Below, one piece after another: positions 7,564-16,321 of a stretch of 64,000 bases of DNA. The stretch lies in the NCBI RefSeq assembly GCF_001942305.1, contig NZ_MKKE01000007.1, positions 52,320-116,319 of the forward strand, read 5' to 3'. The position numbers and the translations under genes were made by a program. Origin of the DNA: Saccharomonospora sp. CUA-673. GTDB lineage: Bacteria; Actinomycetota; Actinomycetes; Mycobacteriales; Pseudonocardiaceae. Numbering within the stretch: the stretch's first letter is position 1; every line of letters starts with the position of its first letter. The notes under the pieces were generated by a model. It was not told where the DNA came from. It was given only the letters and a program-made list of their open reading frames with translations, and did no database searches.

Positions 7564-8051
7564 CACGTCACCTCCGCGAAGCCCTTCACCACACCGTGTC
7601 GCGGGCCGCGTGCCCACGTCGGTTCCCACGCCTCCTCGTCACCGGGGCGACACAGGAATCCGTCGAGCAGTCCGCTCATCGGCCTTACCCGATCGAGGTA
7701 CATCGCGGGTTGTTCGGCGATGACGCCGTTGAGCGTGAGCATGCCGTACAACGCCTCGCGTGCCGGTCCGCCGAGTCGCTTCAGGCTGCCCCATTCGTCC
7801 GGGATGAGCAGGACGTCCACATCGCGCGGCACGTTCTCCGAGCGCACCGCGAGCTCCCCGGACACCCATGCCCTGCCCGACGGGATCAACCCGCCGACGA
7901 CGCCGAGATAGCCGGACAACGCGCTGAACAGCACCTCGCGCTCGTTGCGGTGCGGACAGTCCCAGACGAAACGTTCGTACAGGTCGGACAAATCGGCGGG
8001 GTGGCGACCGGGCGGCAGAACGTTGTGCGGAGTCCAGTAGGGGAGCGGCAT
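7560..8051 (-). CDS. DUF6932 family protein, nucleotidyltransferase-like
   Basis: A 163-residue protein starting at ATG 8051. The N-terminus HNVLPPGRHPADLSDLYERFVWD has the LPPGxHP plus helix pattern I associate with DUF6932. It is followed by REVLFSALSGYL and a strand-turn WVSGELAVRSENVPRDVDVLLIPD (~62-85), which resembles the GS...DxD active site of minimal nucleotidyltransferases (Asp77, Asp79). The usual GS serine is replaced by GE, so catalysis is uncertain. It is the first gene of a coupled pair with the gene at 6685-7563. A separate operon member of the ArfA-like pair lies 73 bases upstream. Confidence 0.65.
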   Translation of the reverse strand: MPLPYWTPHNVLPPGRHPADLSDLYERFVWDCPHRNEREVLFSALSGYLGVVGGLIPSGRAWVSGELAVRSENVPRDVDVLLIPDEWGSLKRLGGPAREALYGMLTLNGVIAEQPAMYLDRVRPMSGLLDGFLCRPGDEEAWEPTWARGPRHGVVKGFAEVTW

Positions 8052-8124
8052 CCACGTTCCTTACATCGCCGACGGAGCGCCGCAAGCGGCGGAGCGAACT
8101 TATCAGCCGCTACGCAGCGCGTCC

Positions 8125-8673
8125 TCAGCCGCCTGAACGGGGGATATCGTGCTCACTGGCGTGTGCATCGGCCTCGTCGGGCCACTCGTTGCGTGCATGC
8201 CAGGCGCGTCGCGGCGGCAGCGTGCCGGACGTGCGTCCGGTGCCCGCCCCCTCGTCGAGTGCCCCCAACACGGTGCCGTCCCTACCCTCGACGGGCTGTT
8301 CGACGTCGGGGGTGCGCGGCGTGCGCGCGCGGGTCGAGCGGTGGTTCGCGCGGGCGCCGGGGTGCCGGGTGTGGGCCGTGGCGTCCGTCGGGTCGGTGGT
8401 CGGGTCCGGTTCGTCGTCGAGCGTGCCCGTGGCGGGCAACATCCCGGTCTGCTCCTCCGCCCGCTCCCCCGCGGGGATCGGCGGCAACGCCGTCCAGGTG
8501 CGTTCGCGGCGGTATCGGTTCGCCCGCGGGGCGGCATCGTCAGGGTCGTCGTCTCGGTTGTCGTATCGGTCGTCGCGGAGCTGCGTCGCGCGCTGTACGA
8601 GCGCCATGGACAGCGCGCCGAGCGCGAACGCGATCAACAGCCACAGCCACATCTGTCCGAACAGCCACAGCAT
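8125..8673 (-). CDS. Single-pass membrane protein downstream of ArfA-like protein
   Basis: 182 residues from ATG 8673. One N-terminal membrane helix (~4-24, FGQMWLWLLIAFALGALSMAL) is followed by an arginine/aspartate-rich, proline-rich region without predicted fold. It lies 32 bases downstream of the OmpA/BON gene and on the same strand. In mycobacteria the OmpA/BON porin-like gene arfA (Rv0899) is followed by small membrane proteins arfB and arfC, and this gene is in the ArfB-like position. Sequence homology to ArfB is not evident, so the link is positional only. Confidence 0.7.
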   Translation of the reverse strand: MLWLFGQMWLWLLIAFALGALSMALVQRATQLRDDRYDNRDDDPDDAAPRANRYRRERTWTALPPIPAGERAEEQTGMLPATGTLDDEPDPTTDPTDATAHTRHPGARANHRSTRARTPRTPDVEQPVEGRDGTVLGALDEGAGTGRTSGTLPPRRAWHARNEWPDEADAHASEHDIPRSGG

Positions 8674-8705
8674 CGCGGTTCCCCTTCGTGATCGCTCGTG
8701 TCCGC

Positions 8706-9359
8706 CTACAGCACCGTGATCTCGACGCGCCGGTTCTGTCTCTTCTCGTTCTCGCTGGCCGGCTGGGTGTCGCTGTGTGCGACGGTCATCAGCCTGCGGT
8801 GGTCCACACCCGCCTCGACGAGCGCCGTCGCGACGGCCTCGGCGCGCTCGCGCGACAGCTCCCGCGCCTCCCGCTGGGTCAGCTCCTGGGACTGTGCGGC
8901 GTGCCCGCCGATCCGGAACCGCAGCTCCGGCGGTGTGGACCGCAGCACGTCGGCGAGCTGCTCCACGGCCCGTTCGCTCGCCGGCGTCAGCGTGGCGCGG
9001 TGGGCCGCGAAACGAATCGGGGCGCGCTGCAGCACGTGGTCCACCGACGTCTGCGCGGCACGTTGGGCCTCCGTCATCTCCCGCTCACGGACCTCGACCG
9101 CGCGGACGCCCTCGACACCGCCGACGACGGCCCGCACCCGGTCGGCCCGTCCCTCGGGCACGCCCGACACGATCGCGTCCCTGCCGTCCATCGTCACGTC
9201 GGCCGACTGCATGCCCGCCTCGTCGACGGCGCCGCGAACGTGGGGATGCAGGGCGTTCTCGATGCGGTCGGCCGACGCCCACGTCGCGGCGAAGGCCAGG
9301 ACTCCCGACACAGCGAGCGCGAGCGGAATCAGCCAGAACCGGACGTTGTCCCTGGCCAT
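8706..9359 (-). CDS. BON and OmpA domain protein, ArfA-like
   Basis: 217 residues from ATG 9359. A membrane anchor at ~7-27 (FWLIPLALAVSGVLAFAATWA) is followed by a BON-like segment (~30-95, with DGRDAIVSGVPEGRADRVRAVV). A C-terminal OmpA/MotB domain (~105-217) has IRFAAHRATLTPASERAVEQLA, the peptidoglycan-site helix TQREARELSRERAEAVATAL and the closing NEKRQNRRVEI. This order matches mycobacterial ArfA (Rv0899), which contributes to acid adaptation. It should sit in the cell envelope with the OmpA domain contacting peptidoglycan. The function here is inferred from architecture. Confidence 0.85.
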   Translation of the reverse strand: MARDNVRFWLIPLALAVSGVLAFAATWASADRIENALHPHVRGAVDEAGMQSADVTMDGRDAIVSGVPEGRADRVRAVVGGVEGVRAVEVREREMTEAQRAAQTSVDHVLQRAPIRFAAHRATLTPASERAVEQLADVLRSTPPELRFRIGGHAAQSQELTQREARELSRERAEAVATALVEAGVDHRRLMTVAHSDTQPASENEKRQNRRVEITVL

Positions 9360-9430
9360 GTCTCGACGATAGGCGCAGCCGACCGCGTTCGCGAACGGTG
9401 CGAACGCTGGTGCGCATGTGGGTGCACCAC

Positions 9431-9514
9431 GCCGCCGGATGCCAACACGGCGCCGCCAAACGCTGACACGGCGACGCGAAGTGCTGACACGGCGACGTGG
9501 GGTGCTGACACGGT
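9431..9514 (-). repeat. Array of four 21-bp degenerate repeats, minus orientation
   Basis: Read on the minus strand, four contiguous units carry CCGTGTCAGCAC or CCGTGTTGGCAT, with ends drifting from CCACGTC to GGCGGC. It starts 3 bases after the stop codon of the SGNH hydrolase (minus strand) and so again follows a gene's 3' end in that gene's direction. It is the same family as 387-491 and 37655-37802. Confidence 0.8.
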
Positions 9515-9516
9515 TG

Positions 9517-10293
9517 TCAGTCGACCAGTTCCTGCAGGGGGGTCAGGCGGGGGCGCTTGGGGGTGACGCCGTCGCCCATGGACTCGCCGCGCAGGTGGCG
9601 GCGGATCCACGGCAGCAGGTGGATGCGCGTCCATTCCAGGTCGCTGCGGCGCAGGGTGAGCCAGTTGTGGTGGTCCTCGGTCTCGGGCCACGGCTCGCGC
9701 CAGTCCGCGGAGGTGGGCACGCCCAGCACCTCGGCCGCGCGCAGCGCGATCCGGCGGTGCCCCTCGGCGGTGAAGTGCAGGCGGTCGTCACTCCACGCAC
9801 GGACGTCGTGCAGCGCGTCCATCGCCCACAGGTCGACGACCTCGGCGCCGTGCCGATCGGCGATCGCGCGCAGGTTCACGTTGTAGATCGCGACCTTGCC
9901 GCGCAGCACGCCCATCAGCGAGAGGCCCTTGGTGTCCGGACCGGTGAAGATCAGCACCTCGATGCCCTCGGCGCGCAGCGCGGCGACGCCCTCCTCGAAC
10001 TCGGCCGCCTTCTCGTCGGGGTCGGCGCCCGGCACGATGATGTCGTTGCCGCCCGCGCACAGCGTCACCAGGTCGGGTTTGGTCTCGAGCGCGACGGGGA
10101 GCTGTTCGGTGAGGATCTCGGAGAGCATCTTGCCGCGCACCGCGAGGTTCGCGTAGGCGAAGTCCTCGGACCCGCCGGCGAGGATCCCGGCCAGCCGGTC
10201 TGCCCAGCCGCGGTAGGTGCCGTCCGGACGCTCGTCGTTCAACCCCTCGGTGAAGCTGTCGCCGATGGCGACGAAACTGCGATATCCCGTCAC
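9517..10293 (-). CDS. SGNH/GDSL-family hydrolase
   Basis: 258 residues; GTG 10293 is chosen because GGAGGGAG lies just upstream and the product begins at the family motif (VTGYRSFVAIGDSFTEGLND). Block I has the nucleophile Ser13 in GDSFTEG, block III is LCAGGNDII with its Asn, and block V is the Asp-x-x-His pair in DDRLHFTAEGH. There is no signal peptide, so it is likely a cytoplasmic esterase or lipase-like enzyme. The C-terminal ~60 residues (tryptophan/arginine-rich, LEWTRIHLLPWIRRHLRG) are an extension typical of actinobacterial members. The substrate is unknown. Confidence 0.88.
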   Translation of the reverse strand: MTGYRSFVAIGDSFTEGLNDERPDGTYRGWADRLAGILAGGSEDFAYANLAVRGKMLSEILTEQLPVALETKPDLVTLCAGGNDIIVPGADPDEKAAEFEEGVAALRAEGIEVLIFTGPDTKGLSLMGVLRGKVAIYNVNLRAIADRHGAEVVDLWAMDALHDVRAWSDDRLHFTAEGHRRIALRAAEVLGVPTSADWREPWPETEDHHNWLTLRRSDLEWTRIHLLPWIRRHLRGESMGDGVTPKRPRLTPLQELVD

Positions 10294-10554
10294 GACGTCT
10301 CCCTCCGCCTGGTTGCGCGCATCCCCACGGCCGCCGATGCCGCTTCTCGTGCCCTCCGTCTCCTGATCAACGTCCGGCGGTGAGCGCATAGTCCCCGCAG
10401 CGCGCTCGCCCGAGAATCTCCGGTCGGATCGAGGAACCCACAGTCTCCTCCTTCGAGGTCGACCTACGCAGCCGTAATCCGTCCGCCGGCCGGGTGGTTG
10501 TGGCGTAACTAACGACGACCGGCCGGGGCCGGCGGCCACGGGGGATCAGGCAAG

Positions 10555-11357
10555 GTGGAGAGCGTGAACGAGACCCCGTCCGAGAACCCCCGGCCGCCGG
10601 TCGCCCGTCGTGAGTCGCTGGCGAGTCTGCTCGGCGGCCGCAAGGGCGCCCTCGACGCGAGCCTGCCGCCCGTCGCGTTCGTCGTCGGCTGGTTGGTGTC
10701 GGGCTCGTCGATCGGCTGGGGCGCGGCCGCGGCGATCGTGTTGAGCGTGGTCGTGGGCGTCGTCCGGCTCGTGCGGGGCGACAAGATCAGGGCGGTGTTG
10801 ATCAGCCTCGCCGCGGTGGTCGTGGCGGCGCTGATCGCGTTGCGGACCGGGCGCGCCGAGGACTTCTTCCTGATCCAACTGCTGTCCAACGTGGCCAGTG
10901 CGCTCGCCTGGGCGGTGAGCATCGTGATCCGCTGGCCGCTGCTGGGCGTGGTGGTCGGCACCGTGCTCGGGCAGAAGACGCGCTGGCGGAAGGACCCCGA
11001 TCTGCTGCGCGCCTACTCGCTGGCCAGCTGGGTGTGGGTGTTCGGCCAGTACACGGTGCGGGTCGTGGTGTTCGGCGCCCTGTGGTGGGCGGGCGAGGTC
11101 GTCGCCCTCGGTATCGCGCGCACCGCGCTGTCGTGGCCGTTGGTCGCCCTGACCGTCGCCGTCAGTGGCTGGGTGCTGCACAAGGCCCTGCCGGAGCGAC
11201 ACCCCGGCCTCCGGCATCCCGTGCTGCCGGGCGCGCGGACGAGACCGCGGGGGACGCCGGAACCGAGCGCGCCGCCACCGAGGACGCTGCGGACGAGGCG
11301 GCCGTGGACCCGGGCGGCGACACGGGGGCCGAGACCGGAGGAGGTCCGGAAAAGTAG
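10555..11357 (+). CDS. DUF3159 family membrane protein (frameshifted near 11236)
   Basis: An integral membrane protein with about six hydrophobic helices between residues ~40 and 210 (for example LPPVAFVVGWLVSG; AVLISLAAVVVAALIAL; VTVAVSGWVLHKAL) and the family-like stretch WPLLGVVVGTVLGQKTRWRKDPDLLRAY. Read without correction, the frame runs on to 11739 across the terminator and into the antisense kinase. A lost base in GGCGCGCGGAC near 11236 would restore an acidic tail (ADETAGDAG...GGGPEK) ending at TAG 11355-11357, just before the terminator. A second possible start is GTG 10564. The function of the DUF is unknown. Confidence 0.75.
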
Positions 11358-11359
11358 GT

Positions 11360-11390
11360 GGCCCCCGGCGAGGGGGGAGGTCCGGGGGCC
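11360..11390. terminator. Bidirectional hairpin between convergent genes
   Basis: GGCCCCCGG (11360-11368) pairs perfectly with CCGGGGGCC (11382-11390). It lies exactly between the restored stop of the DUF3159 gene (11357) and the stop of the antisense kinase (11396), which supports both gene ends. Confidence 0.75.
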
Positions 11391-11395
11391 GGTGC

Positions 11396-12399
11396 TCATC
11401 TTACTCTGTTCGGGTGAGTCGTGTGGGGGCCGAACCCCTGTAATGCGGCCAGCCACGCGGCTCCCATTACACCGTCCTTGCTTTCGCGCACGTCATGGCC
11501 CTGGAGCCGTCGGTGCACCCGACGACGCACCGGACTGTCGGCCCCGAGGACGCTTCCCACCAGAACGATGGGGGTCGTTTCGTCCGATTCGCGCGCTGCC
11601 AGCGCCGTGTCGGAGAGCCACGCCGCCGCGTCGTCGGCGATGCGCGTGGCCACCGGATCGGCCCCGGCCTGCCCGTCCGTCGTCCCGTCCGTCGTCCCGT
11701 CCGTGGTCTCGTCCGCCCGGTCGCTCGCGGCGGCGCTGACGAGTGGTGCGAACCGGGCGAGCCGGACGGGCGGATCCTGGTTGACGACCGTGATGAGCCG
11801 ATGGAACGCGCGCGGTTCGTGCGCCTCGACGCCGGCCTCGGCGAGCACGGCGGTGGCCAGCCTGCCGAGCGGTGCACGCCCGGACAGCGCGTCCAGGGTG
11901 GCCCGGACCGCCTCGCGGCCGATCCAGTACCCCGAGCCCTCGTCGCCCAGCAGCCAGCCGTAGCCGCCCGCCACCGACACCATGCGGTGCTCGCGGATGC
12001 GGCCGGCGATCGATCCGGTGCCCGACACCAGCACCGTGCCGTCGGCGGCGTCGGTGGCCGAGGCGAACGCTGTCTCGCGTCCGACACGATGTGCGGCGAC
12101 ACCGTCAGCCCCGCCTCGCGCCAGGTGTGCTCGAACAGCTCCGCGATCGCCGGATCGGTCAACTTGCTCGCGCCCGCCATGCCGACGACGCAGCCGACGA
12201 GTGCGGCCGGGTCGAGTTCGGCCGTGGCGGCCCGGACGGCGTCGGCGATGGCGGCGGCCGCCTTCTCCGGCGGGTGCGAGTTCGGGTTGGCCCCGCCCGC
12301 GCGGCCGGTGCCCAGCACCCGGACATCGGCGTCGACGGCGCACGCCCGCGTGCTGGTGCCGCCGGCGTCCACGCCGACGACGTACGTCCGGCCGGTCAC
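11396..12399 (-). CDS. BadF/BadG/BcrA/BcrD-type kinase, probable N-acetylglucosamine kinase (frameshifted)
   Basis: An ASKHA-fold sugar kinase of ~334 residues. The start GTG 12399 overlaps the SIS gene stop (GTGA), giving VTGRTYVVGVDAGGTSTRACAVD (phosphate-1 loop). Further motifs are VVGMAGASKLTD, then after a lost base near 12077 (expected SDAET, GCGGAG read as GCGAG) VSGTGSIAGR and GYGWLLGDEGSGYWIGREAVRATL. The DTDG-rich insert (DGTTDGTTDG) is low-complexity. Members in this family phosphorylate GlcNAc or glucosamine in bacteria and eukaryotes. The partnership with an SIS isomerase-like protein and a dre operator makes amino-sugar catabolism likely. Confidence 0.82.
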
Positions 12400-13412
12400 C
12401 GTGTCTTCGTCACTTTGCGCAGGCCACGCGGGTTGTCCGGGTTGCCGCCCCTGGCCAGCGACAGCTGGAGCGCGAGCCGTTGCAGCGGCAGGATCTCCAG
12501 GACCGGGGCGATCTCCTCGGCCGTCTCGGGGACGTCGATGCGCAGCGCGGACGGCATGCGCGCCGCCGCGGAGCCGACGGCGAGGACGTCCGCACCACGG
12601 TCGCCGACGGCCGCGAGCACGTCGCCCATGACGTCGCCGCCCTTGCCCGTGCTGGTCACGCCCACCACGGCGGTCTCCTCGTCGACCGCGGCGACGGGGC
12701 CGTGCAGCAGGTCCGCACCGCTGTAGGCGCGCGTCTGCAGGTAACTGGTCTCGGCGAGTTTGAGCGACGACTCCAGCGCCGTGGCGTACGAGTAGCCGCG
12801 GGCGGCGGCCACGACGCGGGTCGCGAACCGGTAGCGGTCGACGGCCCTGGCGACCTGGTCGGCCGACCCGCGCAGGGTCGCGTCGGCGCGTTCGCCGATG
12901 TCGGCTGCGGCCTCGCCCTTCCCGCCGCGAATGGCGTCGACCAGCAGGTACAGGCTCAGCAGGGTTGCCGTGTAGGTCTTCGTGGCGGCGACGGCGTCCT
13001 CCTGGCCCGCGCCGATGTCGACGGCGAGGTCGGCGGCGGTGAACAGCTGGGACGACGGGGTGTTGCTGACCGCCACCGTGCGCGCGCCCGCCTCGCGCGC
13101 GGCCTGGGTGACCTCGAGCAGGTCGGGCGAGCCTCCGCTCTGACTCACCGACACCAGCAGCACGTCCCGCAGGTCCGGACGTGCGCCGTACAGCGTCGTG
13201 GTGGACGGGGACACCAGGCCGACCGGCAGGCCGAGGAGCACCTCGATCAGGTACTTGGCGTAGATCGCCGCGTGGTCGCTCGAACCACGGGCCGCCAGCA
13301 GGGCGAACCGCGGCGGACGGGCCGCGATGTCGGCCGCGACGGCCGCGATGTCGGCGCGATTGCGGGCGATCGTGGCCAGCATGTCCGGCTGCTGGTCGAT
13401 CTCCGCGGTCAT
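12396..13412 (-). CDS. SIS-domain amino-sugar isomerase/deaminase-like protein
   Basis: 338 residues, intact. Two sugar isomerase (SIS) domains without the GlmS glutaminase domain. The first has LLAARGSSDHAAIYAKYLIE, SVSQSGGSPDLLEV and ATKTYTATLLSLYLLV; the second has YSYATALESSLKLAETSYLQTRAYSGADLLHGPVA. This is the layout of NagB-II/AgaS-type enzymes that deaminate glucosamine-6-phosphate to fructose-6-phosphate. It is coupled to the kinase by a GTGA overlap and divergent from the GntR regulator, with a dre-like operator 64 bases upstream of its ATG. Together the genes would phosphorylate and deaminate imported amino sugars. Confidence 0.85.
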   Translation of the reverse strand: MTAEIDQQPDMLATIARNRADIAAVAADIAARPPRFALLAARGSSDHAAIYAKYLIEVLLGLPVGLVSPSTTTLYGARPDLRDVLLVSVSQSGGSPDLLEVTQAAREAGARTVAVSNTPSSQLFTAADLAVDIGAGQEDAVAATKTYTATLLSLYLLVDAIRGGKGEAAADIGERADATLRGSADQVARAVDRYRFATRVVAAARGYSYATALESSLKLAETSYLQTRAYSGADLLHGPVAAVDEETAVVGVTSTGKGGDVMGDVLAAVGDRGADVLAVGSAAARMPSALRIDVPETAEEIAPVLEILPLQRLALQLSLARGGNPDNPRGLRKVTKTR

Positions 13413-13474
13413 CAGGCGCCGGGCTCGGCATCTGTCACGATGTTCCTCTCATTGCGCCTCGTTCCTCTCGCATT

Positions 13475-13488
13475 AAGGTCTAGACCAA
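13475..13488. promoter_or_regulatory. DasR-type operator (dre site)
   Basis: AAGGTCTAGACCAAT around the perfect palindrome GGTCTAGACC (13477-13486) matches the dre consensus (TGGTCTAGACCA) bound by the GlcNAc regulator DasR in Streptomyces. It lies in the divergent spacer between the SIS-kinase operon and the GntR gene, so one site could repress both. Confidence 0.85.
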
Positions 13489-13566
13489 TAGTAAACCGGT
13501 TGAAACTGGCGCGCGAAGGGTAGATTTGTGGGGAGGCGTTCGGGGCGCTTGAGTGGAGGGCTTGCC

Positions 13567-14321
13567 ATGTTGGAGGTTTTGGGGGCCAAGGGCGGTACCG
13601 CTACCGTCGCGAGGCCGGGACGTGAGCCGAAGTACTGGGCTCTCAAACAGCATCTGCTGGATCAGCTGGATTCGCTACCCGCGGGGGCGCGATCCCCACC
13701 GAGCGGGCGTTGGCCGGGGAGTTCCACGTCTCCCGCACCACGGTGCGGCAGGCGTTGGCCGACCTGACCGCCGAGGGCAGGCTGCACCGCGTGCAGGGCA
13801 AGGGCACGTTCGCCGCGGAGCCCAAGGTGGCCCAGCGGCTGCAGCTGTCGTCCTACACCGAGGACATGCGGGCGCAGGGTCTGGAACCCTCGTCGCAGCT
13901 GCTCGAGGTGGACGAGGTGTTCGCGGAGGGTGACCTGCCGAAGCTCCTCGGTGTCCGCACCGGGGCGAAGGTGCTGCTGCTGCGGAGGCTGCGGCTCGCC
14001 GACGGCGAGCCGATGGCGCTCGAGACGACCCACCTGCCGCTGGCCCGGTTCCGCGGGATCCGTAGGCACGTCGTCGAGGGTGGGTCGCTGTACGAGGCGC
14101 TCGCCGAGCGGTACGGCGTCGAGATGGACAAGGCCGAGGAGACGATCGAGACCTCGCTCGCCGGGCCGGAGGAGGCCGAACTCCTCGGTGCCGACGTCGG
14201 CGTGCCGGTGTTGCTGTTGAACCGACAGACGTTCGGTTCCGACGGCAAACCGGTGGAGTTCGTGCGCTCGATCTACCGCGGCGACCGCTACAAGTTCGTC
14301 ACCACCTTGACGCGTCCTTGA
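13567..14321 (+). CDS. GntR/HutC-family regulator, DasR-like (frameshifted)
   Basis: The start is ATG 13567 with GGAGG eight bases upstream. The N-terminal winged helix ([19 protein letters not shown]...[40 protein letters not shown]) is split by a lost base near 13689, between PAGA and PTERALAGE. The C-terminal UTRA sensor domain (~85-250) is intact ([22 protein letters not shown]; ending [13 protein letters not shown]). This architecture and the adjacent dre palindrome fit DasR, which senses glucosamine-6-phosphate or GlcNAc-6-phosphate and represses amino-sugar and chitin genes. It is divergent from the SIS-kinase operon and probably autoregulated. Confidence 0.88.
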
Positions 14322-14328
14322 CACCGAC

Positions 14329-14361
14329 CGTCCCGGCTGTCCGAAATGGACAGTCGGGACG
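14329..14361 (+). terminator. Intrinsic-type terminator after the GntR gene
   Basis: CGTCCCGGCTGTCC pairs with GGACAGTCGGGACG (one mismatch) around GAAAT, 8 bases after the stop codon at 14321. It has no strong T-run, as is usual in high-GC actinobacteria. Confidence 0.8.
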
Positions 14362-14463
14362 TGTTCGCGCTCACGCCGAGTAATCCGGATTTCCGGAAAC
14401 GCCCGGAACATCAACAGCGATGGTTCTGGTGAGAGCGGGAGCGGGGAGTGCGGACAGCGGACC

Positions 14464-15527
14464 ATGGACGACAGAAGACGAATCGACAGGACACCCGGCG
14501 GTGCCGGTCCCGGCGAGCAGCGTGCCGGTGACGGCCCGGGGGACAAGAGTGCAGGGGACGGCTCCGGGGAGAAGGAGAAGTCCGGTCTGCGGCCGGCCCA
14601 ACTCGCGGCCGGTGGGATCGCCGCGACGACGGCGGCGTTCCTGTGCTCGTTCTTCGGCGTGTACGGCACGGTGATCGGCACCGGGCTGATCAGCGTGCTG
14701 AGCACCGTGGGCAGCGAGTTCTACCTGCGTTCGGCGCGCAAGTCGAAGGAGGCGGCGCGCAAGGCCAAGGTGAAGGCCTCGGAGCTGGCCTCGACCAAGA
14801 CGGGCCGGACGGCGGTCCTGCCCGTCACCGGGGCCGGTCCGCAGCGCACGCTCCGGCCGGAGGGGCCGGGTCGTACGGAGGGCACGGTGCGGCCGGAGGG
14901 GCCGGGTCGTGCGGAAAGGCCGGAGGGGCCGGACCTGCCGACGCAGCGCATGTCCTACGCCGACCAGCCGACGGTCTACCTGAACGCCGATCAGCCCACG
15001 GACTACCTGGGCGTGCCCGCCGCGGCGGACACGTCGGGTGGCGACTCCGCGAGGGGGAGTCGGCTGAGGCGGCGGTGGCCGATCCTGGCGGCGACGAGCG
15101 CGGTCGTGTTCGCGATCGGCCTGTTCCTCGTCACCGGTTTCGAGCTGGCGACCGGGCAGTCGCTGAGTGGTCAGGGCCGCAGCACGGTCAGCGAGATCGT
15201 CGGCAACACCGGACAGGAGTCCGGGACCGACCGGGGCGGGCAGCAGGGCGGCTCCGGCGAGGGTGACGGCGGTTCCGGGGACGGTTCCGGCGGCTCGGAC
15301 GGTTCGGACGGCTCCGTGGACGGCGAGCGCAGGGACGTCGAGACCGGTGGTTCCGACGACGGTGCCCCGGCGACGACGACCCGTCCGGCCCCGGCCGATG
15401 GCACCGACGGCGAGCAGGACGGACGTCCGGCGCGACGGAGGCCCCGGCGGACACCCCACCGGCGGAGCAACCGGCCCCGACCGAACCCCCGGCGGACCCC
15501 CAACCCCCGGCCGAGCCGGCCCCGTAA
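14464..15527 (+). CDS. Membrane protein with disordered extracellular tail (frameshifted near its end)
   Basis: Not a recognised family. From ATG 14464: a charged glycine-rich cytoplasmic head (1-45), a hydrophobic hairpin at ~47-85 ([31 protein letters not shown]), a basic stretch ([18 protein letters not shown]), and a linker with repeats of RPEGPGR and of [16 protein letters not shown] second membrane helix follows at ~202-224 ([22 protein letters not shown]), then a Gly/Ser/Asp-rich tail. Near 15432 a lost base shifts the frame. The other frame gives a proline-rich [15 protein letters not shown]...PAEPAP tail ending at TAA 15525-15527, just before the palindrome, so I take that end. Confidence 0.72.
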
Positions 15528-15529
15528 AA

Positions 15530-15582
15530 GCTCCCGAGGGCCCTATGGTCGCGTTGAACGCGACTATGGGGCCCTCGGGAGC
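15530..15582. terminator. Long palindrome, second copy of the element at 483-533
   Basis: GCTCCCGAGGGCCC, TATGGTCGCGTT, a central G, then AACGCGACTATG and GGGCCCTCGGGAGC: a 53-base palindrome with one internal T/T mismatch. It shares the CTCCC, GGGCCC, TGGT and GCGTTNAACGC segments with 483-533. It lies between the convergent membrane-protein gene and thiE, three bases from the thiE stop. A bidirectional terminator is the simplest role. Confidence 0.75.
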
Positions 15583-15584
15583 AG

Positions 15585-16282
15585 TCAGGGGAGGGCGGCG
15601 CGGAGGGTGCTTGCCGCTGCCGTCGGGTCGTCGCGTCGGTGATGGCTCGGACCACGACGGCTCGGGTCGCTCCCGCCTCGACGACCTCCGGCATACGCTC
15701 CGCGTCGATCCCGCCGATCGCGAACCACGGCCGCGCCTCCGCACCGCCGGCCACCATGGCCCCGCCGTCCACGGCGCCGCCGACCACACCGGAGCCCGAC
15801 GCGACTCGACGGACCAGCTCGAGGCCAGGGGCGGAGCGGCCCGGTTTGGTGGGCGTGGGCCAGCAGGGACCGACGCAGAAGTAGTCGACGCCGGGCTCGA
15901 CGGCCGCGGCGGCGGCCTGGTCGGCCGAATGCGTCGACCGGCCGATGACGACGTCGTCGCCGACGACGCGGCGCGCCACCGGCACGGGCAGATCGTCCTG
16001 GCCGAGGTGCAGCACGTCGGCGCCGGAGGCCAGCGCGATGTCGGCCCGGTCGTTCACGGCCAGCAGCGCGCCGCGGGCGGCGCAGACCTCGGCGAGGCGC
16101 TCCAGCGCGGCCAGTTCGTCGCGCGCCTCGAGCGCCGGTTTCTCCCGCAGCTGGACGATGTCCACGCCGCCGGCGAGCGCCGCGTCGACGAACTCCACCA
16201 GGTCCGGTCGCATCGGCGTGCACAGGTACAACCGTGCGTCGGCGAGACGTGTGCGAATCTGATCACCGCTGAGGCCGGGCAT
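15585..16282 (-). CDS. thiE: Thiamine phosphate synthase ThiE (frameshifted near its C-terminus)
   Basis: A TIM-barrel enzyme joining HMP-PP and the thiazole phosphate to thiamine phosphate. From ATG 16282 ([21 protein letters not shown]). Motifs: [34 protein letters not shown] (diphosphate/Mg site), [20 protein letters not shown] and WFAIGGI. Near 15634 a lost G turns [19 protein letters not shown] into another frame; with the base restored the gene stops at 15585-15587, next to the palindrome. The restored length of ~232 residues is slightly above the family norm. It is divergent from thiOSG, whose leader carries the TPP riboswitch. Confidence 0.93.
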
Positions 16283-16321
16283 GGCGTCACCGTAACGCGT
16301 CGGGGTACGTTGGTGGTGTCC

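Noticed and set aside
11358..11739. Extension of the DUF3159 frame to 11739
   Set aside because: It crosses a strong terminator hairpin and lies antisense to the kinase. The tail has no conserved character, and a one-base correction gives a natural stop at 11357.
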